A DNA stretch of 64,000 nucleotides, taken from the NCBI GenBank assembly GCA_965116165.1, contig OZ220484.1, forward strand, positions 1,674,001 through 1,738,000. Reading direction: 5' to 3'. Under the pieces are notes generated by a model. It did no database searches, was not told the DNA's origin, and saw only the letters and a program-made list of their open reading frames with translations. Positions 8,491 to 16,835 of this stretch are shown here, piece by piece. This DNA comes from Azophilus sp965116165 (lineage in GTDB: Bacteria; Pseudomonadota; Gammaproteobacteria; Pseudomonadales; Azotimanducaceae). The position numbers were made by a program, and so were the translations under genes. Each line of letters starts with the position of its first letter. The first letter of the stretch is position 1.

Positions 8491-8953
8491 TCAAGGGCCG
8501 AGCCGCAGCTTGGCGTTGTCCCAGCTGATGGGCTCGCCCTCGGGTTCGAAACAGAGCGTGGCGATAGACGCATAATGCTTCTGTGTGGCCTTGGGTTGTT
8601 TCACACTGGCGGTTCGGAAGGCGCTGTATTTGTCGTCCAGGAGATCCGCGACCCGGGTACAAAGCTCTTCGTCCTCGACCACGGACACCCGCCCATAGAG
8701 CATCACGGCCTTGAGCTCGGCCCAGGCAAGTCCCGACTCCACGAGGAACGACGCTCGAGAGTCATGCTGAATACGAGCCATTTTCTTTGTCTTGGCGGGC
8801 GATGCGAAGTGGATGCGTCCTTCATGCTTCATGAGTGACGAACCATGTAGGGAGCGCGACGGGAAAACCATCCCGACGCAACGTCGTTAGGATGGCAGTG
8901 TGAGCCTTCTCGAGGAAATTACGCATTTCATCCGCATTCAGTCGTACACCCAT
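8491..8953 (-). pseudogene. PNPOx-family F420/FMN-binding protein, frameshifted by 7-bp duplication
   Basis: From ATG 8953 the frame reads MGVRLNADEMRNFLEKAHTA, then ILTTLRRDGFPVALPTWFVT, a good pyridoxamine-phosphate-oxidase-like N-terminus. It hits a stop just after HEA. The rest (HEGRIHFASPAKTKKMARIQ to the end at 8491) continues in another frame. The break lies exactly at a tandem copy of the 7-mer CTTCATG (8819-8832, plus strand). Removing one copy restores an unbroken frame of about 150 residues, the normal length. Such proteins reduce small substrates with F420 or FMN. Probably inactive unless the duplication is an assembly error. Confidence 0.75.
8819..8832. repeat. 7-bp tandem duplication causing a frameshift
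   Basis: CTTCATG occurs twice in direct succession. One copy too many breaks the PNPOx-like gene, the signature of replication slippage. Confidence 0.85.
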
Positions 8954-9077
8954 ACCCTCATCCTGTTTTCAATTCACTAAATTAGGTTTTCGCTAGATCG
9001 ATCAATTCGGTGTCTGTCATACCGCTAAACTCTCGAAGTTTTCACTCTGACCCCGACCTTCTCAGCGGCACTGGAAC

Positions 9078-9401
9078 TCACGGGATTCCTCGAGAATTGC
9101 GCGTCTTAACCCAACCGTCCTCGTAGGGAGTATAGAAATTGAACTCCGTACTCTTACGACTAAACTTCCATTTGCCATTGACCCTTACATATTCGTTATT
9201 CAATCTCCCCTGCACCCACTTTGCTGCCTCCCCTTCCGGCGTGACGGCGGTCACCATGCCAAAGACATACCATGTTCCTCTTGCATTATCACCTTCTACC
9301 TCAATGTACGGGGTTGTCATCAGGTGACGCATCATGGTGTTTTCTTCCGCAGCGCCGTTTAAGCGCTGTAGGAGTTCGGGTTTGGAGGTCACGGTAGTCA
9401 T
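9078..9401 (-). pseudogene. SnoaL-like protein, N-terminus lost at transposase remnant
   Basis: About 107 residues covering the second half of a SnoaL_4-type protein: MTTPYIEVEGDNARGTW, then NEYVRVNGKWKFSRK and FYTPYEDGW at the end. Family members are usually 150-180 residues, and the missing first third would lie where the transposase remnant begins (about 9404). No continuation is visible on the far side of that remnant, so the insertion was followed by deletion. The short frame could still be translated but would lack half the cone fold. Confidence 0.6.
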
Positions 9402-9403
9402 GC

Positions 9404-9833
9404 GATCAAACCCGCCCTCCCATCAGGAAGATCCGGCGAATTGTCGACGAGGCCCTGGCCGAGCTCGAGCCGGGAGGGGGGGAGGCGGGCCTGGAGATGC
9501 TGGGCCGGGGGCCACGCCGGCGGGGCCGGACGGTCGGCGCGGACCGGAGGTACGACGTTGGCCAGTTCGTGGACGGCTGCCGGGCGCTGGGCGTCACCCC
9601 CCACGTTGCGGCCCGGTCCCGGCACAGCCGCCTAGACGGGCGCACGACCCGCCACGCGGGCTACGCGGTCAGCCAGCGCCGACGCAGGCGGGTTGAGGAG
9701 CCGTTCGGCTGGATTGAAGACATACGGATTGCTGGGGAAGCTGCGACACCAGGGCCGGGAGAGGGTCGACTGGCTGTTTCGATTCACCGCGGCCGCCTAC
9801 AACATCGCGCGATTGCGGGCGCTGGCGACGTGA
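9404..9833 (+). mobile_element. IS5/IS1182-like transposase remnant, frameshifted
   Basis: GC-rich insert. The recognisable protein reads EAGLEMLGRGPRRRGRTVG, ADRRYDVGQFVDGCRALGV, TPHVAARS, then RRRRVEEPFGW, the DDE transposase core with its last acidic residue. After FGWIEDI the true continuation (GLLGKLRHQGRERVDWLFRF, TAAAYNIARL) is in another frame. The 5' part of the gene and both inverted ends are missing. It interrupts the SnoaL gene at 9078-9401. Confidence 0.7.
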
Positions 9834-10181
9834 GCGGCGCGATGGATGGGTCCGCGGGCCCGGTTGCGGGCCGCATGGGCGGGCGGCCATCAATTTGGGC
9901 GGGGCCGGCGGGTGGCTGGCCCGGGATTCGCCGGGAAGGTCGCCCCGCCGCATCGCCGTGGCGCGCATGCGACCGCCCCGACCCGCCCCAATCCAGAAAA
10001 ATTTCAACAGGCTGCTATTTGTTGCTGACATTTTGCCATCCTTACCCTTGCACTGCCTCTCTCATTAAGGCATCATATTTCGCATTGGCGAAGGGATCTA
10101 CAATTTAGCTTTGAGCTATTAGTATTTGAGCTATCGATAAAAGTAGTAAGCCAACCATCAACTGTTCTTTAGGGTAGTAAC

Positions 10182-11384
10182 ATGTCGTCAAAGTCACCTT
10201 TTCCATTGTTTGATTGCGATAACCACCTCTATGAACCGGCAGAGGCCTTACTACACCACTTGCCAGAAAAGTACAAAGACGTAATGACATACGTTGAAGT
10301 GGATGGTCGTACCAAGCTTGCATTTAATGGTGTGATATCTGAGTACATACCGAATCCGACATTTGAAGTTGTAGCAGCACCGGGCTGTCACTCTGAGTTC
10401 TATCGTGGAAATAATCCCGACGGAAAATCATTCAAAGAATTTAACGTTATTGAAAAGGGCAAAGCTGAGTATCAGTACAAGACCCCCGAGCGCGAAAGGA
10501 TGCTGGAAGAGCACGGCATAGTTGGAGCGCTGGTGTTCCCATCACTTGCGAACGTTATTGAAGGCCACATGGATCATGACCCGGATTTCTGCCACGCAGT
10601 AATCCATTCTCTTAATCTGTGGATAAAAGAGGAATGGGGATTCGGTGACGATGGCAAGTTTCACGCTACTCCTGTAATTACCTTCATGGACGCGGACAAA
10701 GCGTTGGAAGAGGCGAAATGGATTATTGAGAATGACTCGAAAGTCGTTCTAGTTCGCCCCGCCCCGGTTGCTGGCGTACATGGCTACCGTTCAATGGCAT
10801 CGCCTGAATTTGATGCGATTTGGAAACTATTGGAAGAAAACAATATCTTCATCACGTTCCACACCTCAGATAATGGATACAATGACGTCTACAAAAGGCA
10901 CAAAGCCGTGGCGGCGGCTGACGGTGAAGAATATCTTCCGTTTGATCGGACCTGTACGCTAGAGCAGGTAATGGACGTTAATCATCTTGCGTGCCAGCAT
11001 CATCTTGCGTCGTTGATCTGTCACGGCTTGTTTGATCGCTTCACTACATTGAACGTTTCTTATGTAGAAACTGGTACTTACTGGGTTTACCCACTGTGGG
11101 ATAGGTTTGGACTTGTGTACAAGCAGATGCCGCAGGCCTTTGGTCGTCATCCTCATGAAATTATGCGTACTAACGTTTTCTACCACCCATTCTATGAGGA
11201 AAATGTCTACCGTTTGGCTGAAATGGTAGGCGTGGATCAAATCATGTTTGGTAGCGACTGGCCTCACCCAGAAGGTCTGGCGAAGCCATCGGACTGGGAA
11301 GATGAAATTGCTGAAATGAGCGAAGAAGATAGAGCAAAAATTATGGGGGGTAATATCATGAGGGTAATGGGCTTGGTTGCCTGA
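10182..11384 (+). CDS. Amidohydrolase-2 family metal-dependent hydrolase
   Basis: A 400-residue TIM-barrel hydrolase of the amidohydrolase-related type. The N-terminal metal motif is DCDNHLYEP (only one His of the usual HxH pair). FITFHTSD is the next metal ligand strand, and FGSDWPHPEGL supplies the terminal Asp. Proteins of this type act as decarboxylases or hydrolases on aromatic and hydrophobic acids. The gene is AT-richer than its neighbours and stands alone, with a start behind AGGGTA and a terminator at 11405-11433, so it looks like a single-gene unit acquired separately. The substrate is unknown. Confidence 0.85.
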   Translation: MSSKSPFPLFDCDNHLYEPAEALLHHLPEKYKDVMTYVEVDGRTKLAFNGVISEYIPNPTFEVVAAPGCHSEFYRGNNPDGKSFKEFNVIEKGKAEYQYKTPERERMLEEHGIVGALVFPSLANVIEGHMDHDPDFCHAVIHSLNLWIKEEWGFGDDGKFHATPVITFMDADKALEEAKWIIENDSKVVLVRPAPVAGVHGYRSMASPEFDAIWKLLEENNIFITFHTSDNGYNDVYKRHKAVAAADGEEYLPFDRTCTLEQVMDVNHLACQHHLASLICHGLFDRFTTLNVSYVETGTYWVYPLWDRFGLVYKQMPQAFGRHPHEIMRTNVFYHPFYEENVYRLAEMVGVDQIMFGSDWPHPEGLAKPSDWEDEIAEMSEEDRAKIMGGNIMRVMGLVA

Positions 11385-11404
11385 TGCTTCGCAGCATTCC
11401 CGCC

Positions 11405-11433
11405 AAAAAGCTTCTGTATCTCAGGGGCTTTTT
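11405..11433 (+). terminator. Rho-independent terminator after amidohydrolase
   Basis: AAAAAGC pairs with GCTTTTT, with an inner CTG/CAG pairing around a short loop and a run of six T at the end. It lies 20 bases after the stop of the amidohydrolase. Confidence 0.7.
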
Positions 11434-11696
11434 TCGATCTATCGGATAGACAAAGATCCTGAACGATGCGAACGGCACCAGCACCTTGGTGCCGTTGATC
11501 ACGGCAACTGTGCCTTCGTCGAGAACCACGGATGCGGGGCTTCGCTCACTCCGCCCAGTCTCCTTCCGGCACCTGACCGGCCAATCCGCACTAAAGCGAC
11601 ATATGTTGACTTAACGCCGGACACCACAGAACGGTATTCAACCTCTTTTGAGGCGATCGAAACGCAAAGGATTGAATGCACAGAGTGGCGGTGCAT

Positions 11697-12674
11697 CTAG
11701 AACACGGCCAGCGGATTGATCGGAGCGCCAGTCCCACCCTGAACCCGTAATGGTGCACAGGTAAACAAGAATTCCCATCTGTCCAATCTCAACGCCTCGC
11801 TGGCTAGGGCATCAAGATCAAGACTGTCCAGCAGTGGCATACCCAGCCCGGCAACGGCCAGCACATGGAATGGAAACGACACGCCATCGACACTGTACGG
11901 TATCACGTCATTGCCTCCATCAGAGCCGACAACAGCTACATCTCGTTGTTTCAGCCATTTGGCGACAGACGCATGCAATCCGGCAGCGCCATCTCGCAGA
12001 TCACTTGGTCCACGTTGCCGATCGCGCTGCCAACGGCCGGTTCGGACCAGCAATACATCACCCGTGCGAATGCTGATGCCGGTTCTTGCCTCCCAGGCCT
12101 CAAGATCAGACGCTGTAATCGAATACCCCGGCTTGAGAAAATCCACTCCACGAAGCCATGCCATGTCCACCAACACGCCACGCGTGAATATGCCATCCTT
12201 CATGTTGTGGCTGCCCAGCTTCTCTGAGCCATCAGCTCTGATTAAATCCGCAGAGATACCGTTATACATTTTTCCCTTGTGAAGAACGTGAGCTAGCCCA
12301 TCAATATGGGTATGTACTGCACCGTGGTACTCCACAGCATATCTATCGGATGCAATGGCTTGACTGCCAAAGCTGGTAACGGAGGTTGTGTGCTCCAATG
12401 GATGCGGATTGATATCACTTTTAATCTTGTTGAGGTTGCGTGCCAAGGAAATGGTGATTCCCTGTTTCACTAGGCCAGCAGCCTTTACTTTGATATCGGG
12501 CGTGATGAGATTTAAGGTGCCAAGCTCATCGTCTTTTCCCCAGCGCCCCCAATTGGATATCTCATTGAACCATTGTTCAAACTGTTGCCTGCCTAGCGTC
12601 TCAGGATCAGGTTCTGCTGAGATTGCAGAAAACGGAGAAGCACAAAGCAATAAAGCTATTAGGATCTTGATCAT
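11697..12674 (-). CDS. Secreted cyclase-family (kynurenine-formamidase-like) hydrolase
   Basis: A 325-residue protein beginning with a clear signal peptide (MIKILIALLLCASPFSAISA). The cyclase-family metal motif is YHGAVHTHIDGLAH (HxxxxHxD...H), followed by GVLVDM and TGDVLLVRTGRW, as in the family. It likely hydrolyses an amide or lactone in the periplasm with a divalent metal. Its ATG overlaps the stop of the deleted acyl-CoA synthetase upstream (ATGA), so it was translationally coupled to that gene and may now be poorly expressed. The pairing suggests it once supplied the acid that the synthetase activated (inference). Confidence 0.85.
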   Translation of the reverse strand: MIKILIALLLCASPFSAISAEPDPETLGRQQFEQWFNEISNWGRWGKDDELGTLNLITPDIKVKAAGLVKQGITISLARNLNKIKSDINPHPLEHTTSVTSFGSQAIASDRYAVEYHGAVHTHIDGLAHVLHKGKMYNGISADLIRADGSEKLGSHNMKDGIFTRGVLVDMAWLRGVDFLKPGYSITASDLEAWEARTGISIRTGDVLLVRTGRWQRDRQRGPSDLRDGAAGLHASVAKWLKQRDVAVVGSDGGNDVIPYSVDGVSFPFHVLAVAGLGMPLLDSLDLDALASEALRLDRWEFLFTCAPLRVQGGTGAPINPLAVF

Positions 12675-13010
12675 ACCTGCGCTGCCTCATCACGAAGCAC
12701 TTTTTTGTCAATCTTACCGACCGCTGTCAGCGGTATGGCATCCACCAAGTGGATGACCTTCGGCACTTTATAGGCCGCCATTTCAGCCCGGCAGAAATCG
12801 AGAATGTCCGCCCGAACCTTGCCGTGATCCAACTGCCTTGCCTCCGATGTCAACTCCATGTACAGGTTGACGACCTCACTGCCAGGCCGATTCGGGTCGG
12901 GACTGCCCACGAGCGCGGAACAGGCAATGAACTCGAGCGCAGACAACCGGCTTGACCCCCAACTCCTAGTGAATTTCTAGCCACGGGCCGGGCTTAAGTT
13001 GATCAGTCAT
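12671..13010 (-). pseudogene. Acyl-CoA synthetase with central deletion
   Basis: From ATG 13010 the sequence codes for MTDQLKPGPWLEIH, a stop, then ELGVKP, equivalent to the first 20 codons of the synthetases at 5604 and 21026. It then jumps, out of frame, to LSALEFIACSALVGSPDPNR and runs to the catalytic-lysine end (AVGKIDKKVLRDEA). About 440 codons between are missing. The product cannot bind ATP. The promoter in front (13119-13146) is nearly identical to that of the intact copy at 21026-22720, showing that a whole transcription unit was duplicated. Confidence 0.85.
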
Positions 13011-13118
13011 CGCATTCTTCCGAACATCATTCAGGATGCAATTGGTTAGCAGCACCGCATGTCAGCAGCACCAACAGCACTATAGACACAATCGATTCGA
13101 CACGCATTCATCCCCCCT

Positions 13119-13146
13119 ATGATACATTATTCGTTTCTTGTGTCAA
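13119..13146 (-). promoter_or_regulatory. Promoter of the deleted acyl-CoA synthetase
   Basis: On the minus strand TTGACA and TATCAT are spaced by 16 bases. The intervening sequence (CAAGAAAC...ATG) is shared with the promoter at 22841-22868. The block lies between divergent genes and may also hold the operator of the TetR protein encoded at 22990. Confidence 0.55.
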
Positions 13147-13183
13147 TTTGGCTCGGTCTGCACGAACAGGGGAAAGTCTGGAG

Positions 13184-14425
13184 GTGAGTGCGCCCAGTTA
13201 CCATCAATGGCTTGTTGTGGCCATAACGGTTCTCAATCAGGCCGTAATGACCGGAATCAGCCTTTACTGCTTTGCAATATTCAGCCTTCCCTGGCTGGCA
13301 CAGTTCGATGTAAGCCGGGGTCAGCTTATGCTCGCCATAACTGCCTTGATGGTAGCAAATGGCCTGGCAGCGCCGTTTATCGGTCATAGGCTGGATAAAA
13401 TGTCGTTGCTATGGCCAGTGATCACGGGCTACATCCTGTTTTGCACTGGACTTGGCCTGCTATCCGTCGCCAGCGCCTATTGGCAAATCATCGTGATCTA
13501 TGCAACGCTTTTTGCAGTTGGCCAGATACTGTCCGGCACATTTGTTTCGCAGATGCTGATCAATCGCTGGTTTGCAAGCGACAATGGCCTAGCGCTTGGC
13601 ATATCAGCAACCGGCACCTCAATAGGCGGCATTCTGTTTCCCTTGCTGGTTGCACAAGCGCTGGCAACGCTCAGCCTGTCGGCGGTACTTCAGGGTCTTG
13701 CCTTGATCCTAGGAGTGGTTCTGATTCCAATGAATTATGCCATTCTAAGGGTTCAACCGCCGTCGGGGATTCAGAAGCAGGTTGCCGGCGCCTTTGAGCC
13801 TGCACCGGCGCCGGACTGGACCACGCAAGAAATACTGCGATCCATGGCGTTTTGGATACCGTTGATCGTGCTGCTTTCCGTTTCCAATTCGTTTGTCGCC
13901 ATTCAGGCAAATCTCGGTGTCCATCTGAATGATCTCAACTATCCCGCTGCCTTTACGGGTCAGGTGATTGCCACCATATCGGCGATGATGATTGCAGGAA
14001 AACTACTGTACGGGAGACTCGCAGACAGGCTTGATCATTCGTACCTGCTGTTTTTCATGGGGAGCATGTGCATAGTTGCGATCGTCTTGCTAATGTCAAC
14101 ATCGGAGAAAGCGCCATTGTTGACGGCCGCGGTGCTGCTGGGCATAGCCAGCGGTGGCCTGATCCCCGTAATGGGCGTGGTCTTTGTGGCGCGGTTTGGC
14201 GTGGCGTCGTTCGGCAAGGTGATGGGGCTGGTCATGTTGGTCATGGTGTTGGGAAGCTTGGGTTCCGTGTACGCCGCGTGGGTGTACGATCTGGCCGGCA
14301 GCTATCACTATGCCTTTATCTCATTTATCTTGATGACCCTGCCGGGATTGTTTTTGTTGAGATGGCTGCCACCGCCCCTGGATGCCAAAAGGAGCCGCAA
14401 TGCGAGTGAAGGACAAAGATCATGA
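13184..14425 (+). CDS. MFS transporter, monocarboxylate-carrier-like
   Basis: About 413 residues with twelve hydrophobic segments. GLAAPFIGHRLDK between segments 2 and 3 is the MFS loop motif, repeated in weaker form as GKLLYGRLADRLD in the second half. Even spacing of helices and the central hydrophilic loop (QKQVAGAFEPAPAPDW) fit a 6+6 carrier of the oxalate/monocarboxylate type. I prefer GTG 13184 with GGGGA ten bases upstream; the frame is open back to TTG 13148, which overlaps the divergent promoter. It probably moves an organic acid for the neighbouring synthetase and hydrolase. Confidence 0.85.
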   Translation: MSAPSYHQWLVVAITVLNQAVMTGISLYCFAIFSLPWLAQFDVSRGQLMLAITALMVANGLAAPFIGHRLDKMSLLWPVITGYILFCTGLGLLSVASAYWQIIVIYATLFAVGQILSGTFVSQMLINRWFASDNGLALGISATGTSIGGILFPLLVAQALATLSLSAVLQGLALILGVVLIPMNYAILRVQPPSGIQKQVAGAFEPAPAPDWTTQEILRSMAFWIPLIVLLSVSNSFVAIQANLGVHLNDLNYPAAFTGQVIATISAMMIAGKLLYGRLADRLDHSYLLFFMGSMCIVAIVLLMSTSEKAPLLTAAVLLGIASGGLIPVMGVVFVARFGVASFGKVMGLVMLVMVLGSLGSVYAAWVYDLAGSYHYAFISFILMTLPGLFLLRWLPPPLDAKRSRNASEGQRS

Positions 14426-14491
14426 GTAAATTTAGTGAAAAAACCAGTGGAACTGCGTACGTATATGGATTCTCCGCGTTGTTTAGATCGC

Positions 14492-15238
14492 TCAGAAATG
14501 TTCGTTGAGTGCAGCCCGCACAAAATCGGGATCACTCCGCTGCATGTAGTCGCCGGACTGGTCCTTCCAGCGCACCGTGCCATCAGCGTCCAGCATCAAA
14601 GTAGTCGGGACAGGTACACCGGGTAATCCAGGAGGTCGCACGGCAGTGTTTAAATTGCGTAGTCCAAACTGATCGGTCAACACAAGCTCGGGATCAGCAA
14701 GGAAGGTGCCCTGTAGACCATGTTTGGCACGCGCCTGTGCAATCTGTTCGGGTGTGTCGGTACAGACCGCGACCACCTTCATCTTACGCTCCTCAAGGTC
14801 GTCGCTTAGCTCGTGAGCCCATCGCCGCAACTCGGCGACACAATAAGGTCACCAGTGTCCCCTGAAGAACTTCATAAGCGTGGGGGTTCCGACCAGTGCT
14901 TTCGATTTGTAGGGGCGGCCTTCGTCATCCGGAGCCTCGAATTTCGGAACAACATCGCCTACCGATATTGCGCTTTCGGCTTTCTGCTTGCGAAGCGCAT
15001 GTAGGCCGAGAAAAAACAGACCACCGATCAACGCTAGACTTGCGAACGAACCGCTCAACCAGTTAGCCCCGGGAGTTGCTAAGCCCGCTGCTCCCAGCAG
15101 CCCACCGCACGCCCAGCCGAGCAGAAAGACCAGACGGTTATCTGGAATCGCCACGAGCCTTGCGCGCGAAAACCACACCGCCGTCGTTAAGAGGACAAGC
15201 GCGATGCCGCCAAGCCCAAGTAGAGCTGAGGCAATCAT
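14492..15238 (-). CDS. Membrane-anchored thioredoxin-fold (AhpC/TSA-like) selenoprotein candidate
   Basis: Read as one gene with UGA as selenocysteine, this gives 248 residues. Three membrane segments lie near residues 3-23, 35-54 and 64-82, followed by a redoxin domain. The active-site stretch is FFRGHW-U-PYCVAELRRW, where relatives have CPYC, so the UGA codon (14851-14849, residue 130) sits exactly at the first redox residue of a UxxC pair. The frame continues uninterrupted for 118 further codons with good redoxin features (VKVVAVCTDTPEQ, GTFLADPELVLTD, PVPTTLMLDADGTVRWKD). A SECIS-like hairpin follows. ATG 15238 overlaps the SDR stop (ATGA) as last gene of the dioxygenase operon. A plain nonsense mutation is the alternative. 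Confidence 0.78.
14822..14838 (-). promoter_or_regulatory. Bacterial SECIS-like hairpin
   Basis: In the mRNA, UCGCCG pairs perfectly with CGGCGA around the loop AGUUG, and G-U pairs can extend the stem. The loop begins 17 bases after the UGA, and its second base is G, followed by U. This agrees with what I know of bacterial SECIS elements (a short stem-loop within about 16-37 bases of the UGA, with G early in the loop). Found by eye; not folded or scored. Confidence 0.5.
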
Positions 15239-16000
15239 ACTAATGTCCAACCACCGTCTACGAAGAGCGTCTGGCCAGTGACGAATTTTGCAGCGGGACT
15301 GGCAAAGAAGAACACCGCGTTGCCGATGTCCTCCGGATCGCCCACCCCATAGGGAACATTAGCCATTCTGCAATCCGTGACGGCATTCATTAGGCCGCTC
15401 TTTGAGCCGTCTGTTGGAAAAACCGGCGGTAACTCGCCACTAGCGACCTTCAAGAAGTTTCCTGCCGCAACAACCCCCGGCGCAACGGTATTCATGCGCA
15501 CGTTATGCGGTGATAAATCGAGTGCCAATGACCTACCGAAGTAGTTAACCGCCGCATTGGCAACATCGTATCCGACGCCCATCGCGGGAGTCAACGAGTC
15601 CACCGAGGATATATTGACAATCGAACCGCCCCGACCCTGCTCCGCCATCAGTTGTGCTGAGCGTCGACTACAAAGGAACACGCTCTCCAAGTTGATCTTC
15701 ATGCCGCTCCTCCAGAAATCCGGAGTTTGATCGAGGATCGACCCGCCCACATTGAGATACGATGCCGCGTTGTTGACGAGGATATCCAACCCTCCGCTTT
15801 CGGCGAGCTCATCGAACGTCGTATCGACACTGAATTCGTCTGTCACATCCATGAATGTAGCAACTGCAAAGAAGAACTGTGAATTCGGCTTTGGGTAACA
15901 GGTTATCGAGCCACCCATTTCTTTCACCCGCCGGGGGATCGAACTCGGGAGCGAGCGTAGCTTCTTGTGTTAAATCAGATTGCGGATCAGTGGTTTGCAT
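15235..16000 (-). pseudogene. SDR lacking its nucleotide-binding N-terminus
   Basis: The frame from about 15927 to 15235 is a good SDR from the fourth strand onward: VTDEFSVDTTFDEL, LDILVNNAASYLN, NISSVDS, a YDVAN motif where YxxxK is expected, and VTGQTLFVDGGWTLV at the end. The TGxxxGIG Rossmann part is absent. Upstream, ATG 16000 (overlapping the ferredoxin stop) opens a different frame (MQTTDPQSDLTQEAT) that does not lead into it. The Lys of YxxxK is also replaced (YDVAN). It looks like the diol dehydrogenase of the dioxygenase operon after an N-terminal deletion. Its end is intact and couples to the selenoprotein gene. Confidence 0.65.
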
Positions 16001-16373
16001 GAGCTTCTCCAAGGTTCTCTGACGGCTTCTTTTCGGTAACGGCGGCTTCCACGACACCATCAACGATGCGAACTGCAAACGTCTCGATGCCTCGGGTGGC
16101 TGGTGGTCCGGCAGCTTCGCCTGTCCTTACATCAAATCGCGCACCGTGGCGCGGACACACAATCTTTCCCCTGCGTATTCGACCAGTGGACAACAGACTA
16201 TCTGCATGGCTGCATTGGTCTTCGATACAGAAGTATTCGTCATCTAGATTAATGAGTACTACAGCGCGACCGTTAACGCTGTGAGACGCACATGACCCAG
16301 GCTCGATCGAGCCGGCTTTCGCGATCGGCTCGAAGGTTATGGATTCTTCGTCAGTCGTCTCCTTGACCCTCAC
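15987..16373 (-). CDS. Rieske [2Fe-2S] ferredoxin
   Basis: A 128-residue soluble Rieske protein, the usual size for a dioxygenase electron carrier. Cluster ligands are seen in CSHADSLLSTG (CxH) and CPRHGARFDVRTGE (CxxH). It would pass electrons from a reductase to the oxygenase at 16836-18221. It starts at GTG 16373 inside the end of the SnoaL gene (23-base overlap) and its stop overlaps the next ATG, the mark of a compact operon. No matching reductase gene is visible in the window. Confidence 0.9.
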   Translation of the reverse strand: MRVKETTDEESITFEPIAKAGSIEPGSCASHSVNGRAVVLINLDDEYFCIEDQCSHADSLLSTGRIRRGKIVCPRHGARFDVRTGEAAGPPATRGIETFAVRIVDGVVEAAVTEKKPSENLGEAHANH

Positions 16374-16803
16374 TCGCCGTTGCCCATTCGTGAGGCAGTT
16401 CTACCGATACTCGGAATACCGACATTTTCCACTCGCCACCAACTTTCCTGTACTCGTCTGAATACGAACCATAAAGGACAAGCGCTTTTTCTCCCGGCTG
16501 TGACATGCCGACCACGACATCCTGCATGTACCATTCGCCCTTAGCCCTGTCTGCGCCGATTAACTCGATGCGCGGATTGCTAATGAAGTACAGGGTACGG
16601 CCGGTCGCCTCCATTTGGGCGGCGAAGTAAGTTCTAATCTCGTCGATTCCCTCGGCTCTGCCTTGGACGCCGCTATCTACAATAGCGTGCTCAGTAAACA
16701 AACTGAGTAAACCTTCAAGATTACCGGTATCATAGAAATTGGTGTACTGGATCCTAAGCGCGCGAATCTTTTCGATTTCCATTATCTCGTCGATTCTAGA
16801 CAT
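16351..16803 (-). CDS. SnoaL-like protein, possible dioxygenase small subunit
   Basis: A 150-residue NTF2/SnoaL-like protein (EKIRALRIQYTNFYDTGNLE, LYFISNPRIELIGADRAKGE, RKVGGEWKMSVFRVS). Small subunits of ring-hydroxylating dioxygenases share this fold, and its place directly after the alpha subunit (32 bases) supports that role. The family resemblance, however, is closer to free-standing SnoaL_4 proteins. ATG 16803 has AAGGAG eight bases upstream; a longer frame to 16839 exists but would overlap the alpha gene and lacks such a site. Confidence 0.78.
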   Translation of the reverse strand: MSRIDEIMEIEKIRALRIQYTNFYDTGNLEGLLSLFTEHAIVDSGVQGRAEGIDEIRTYFAAQMEATGRTLYFISNPRIELIGADRAKGEWYMQDVVVGMSQPGEKALVLYGSYSDEYRKVGGEWKMSVFRVSVELPHEWATASEGQGDD

Positions 16804-16835
16804 AAAATTGGCTCCTTGATTGCTGGTGAGGTTTC

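Noticed and set aside
9497..10108. A 203-codon intact transposase
   Set aside because: Only the first part is transposase; the second half reads the wrong frame, and the real continuation is frameshifted.
14849..15238. Treating the two halves of the redoxin as separate genes
   Set aside because: Both halves are in one frame divided only by UGA. The downstream half would need to start at a TTG inside the active-site helix and would lack the catalytic residue.
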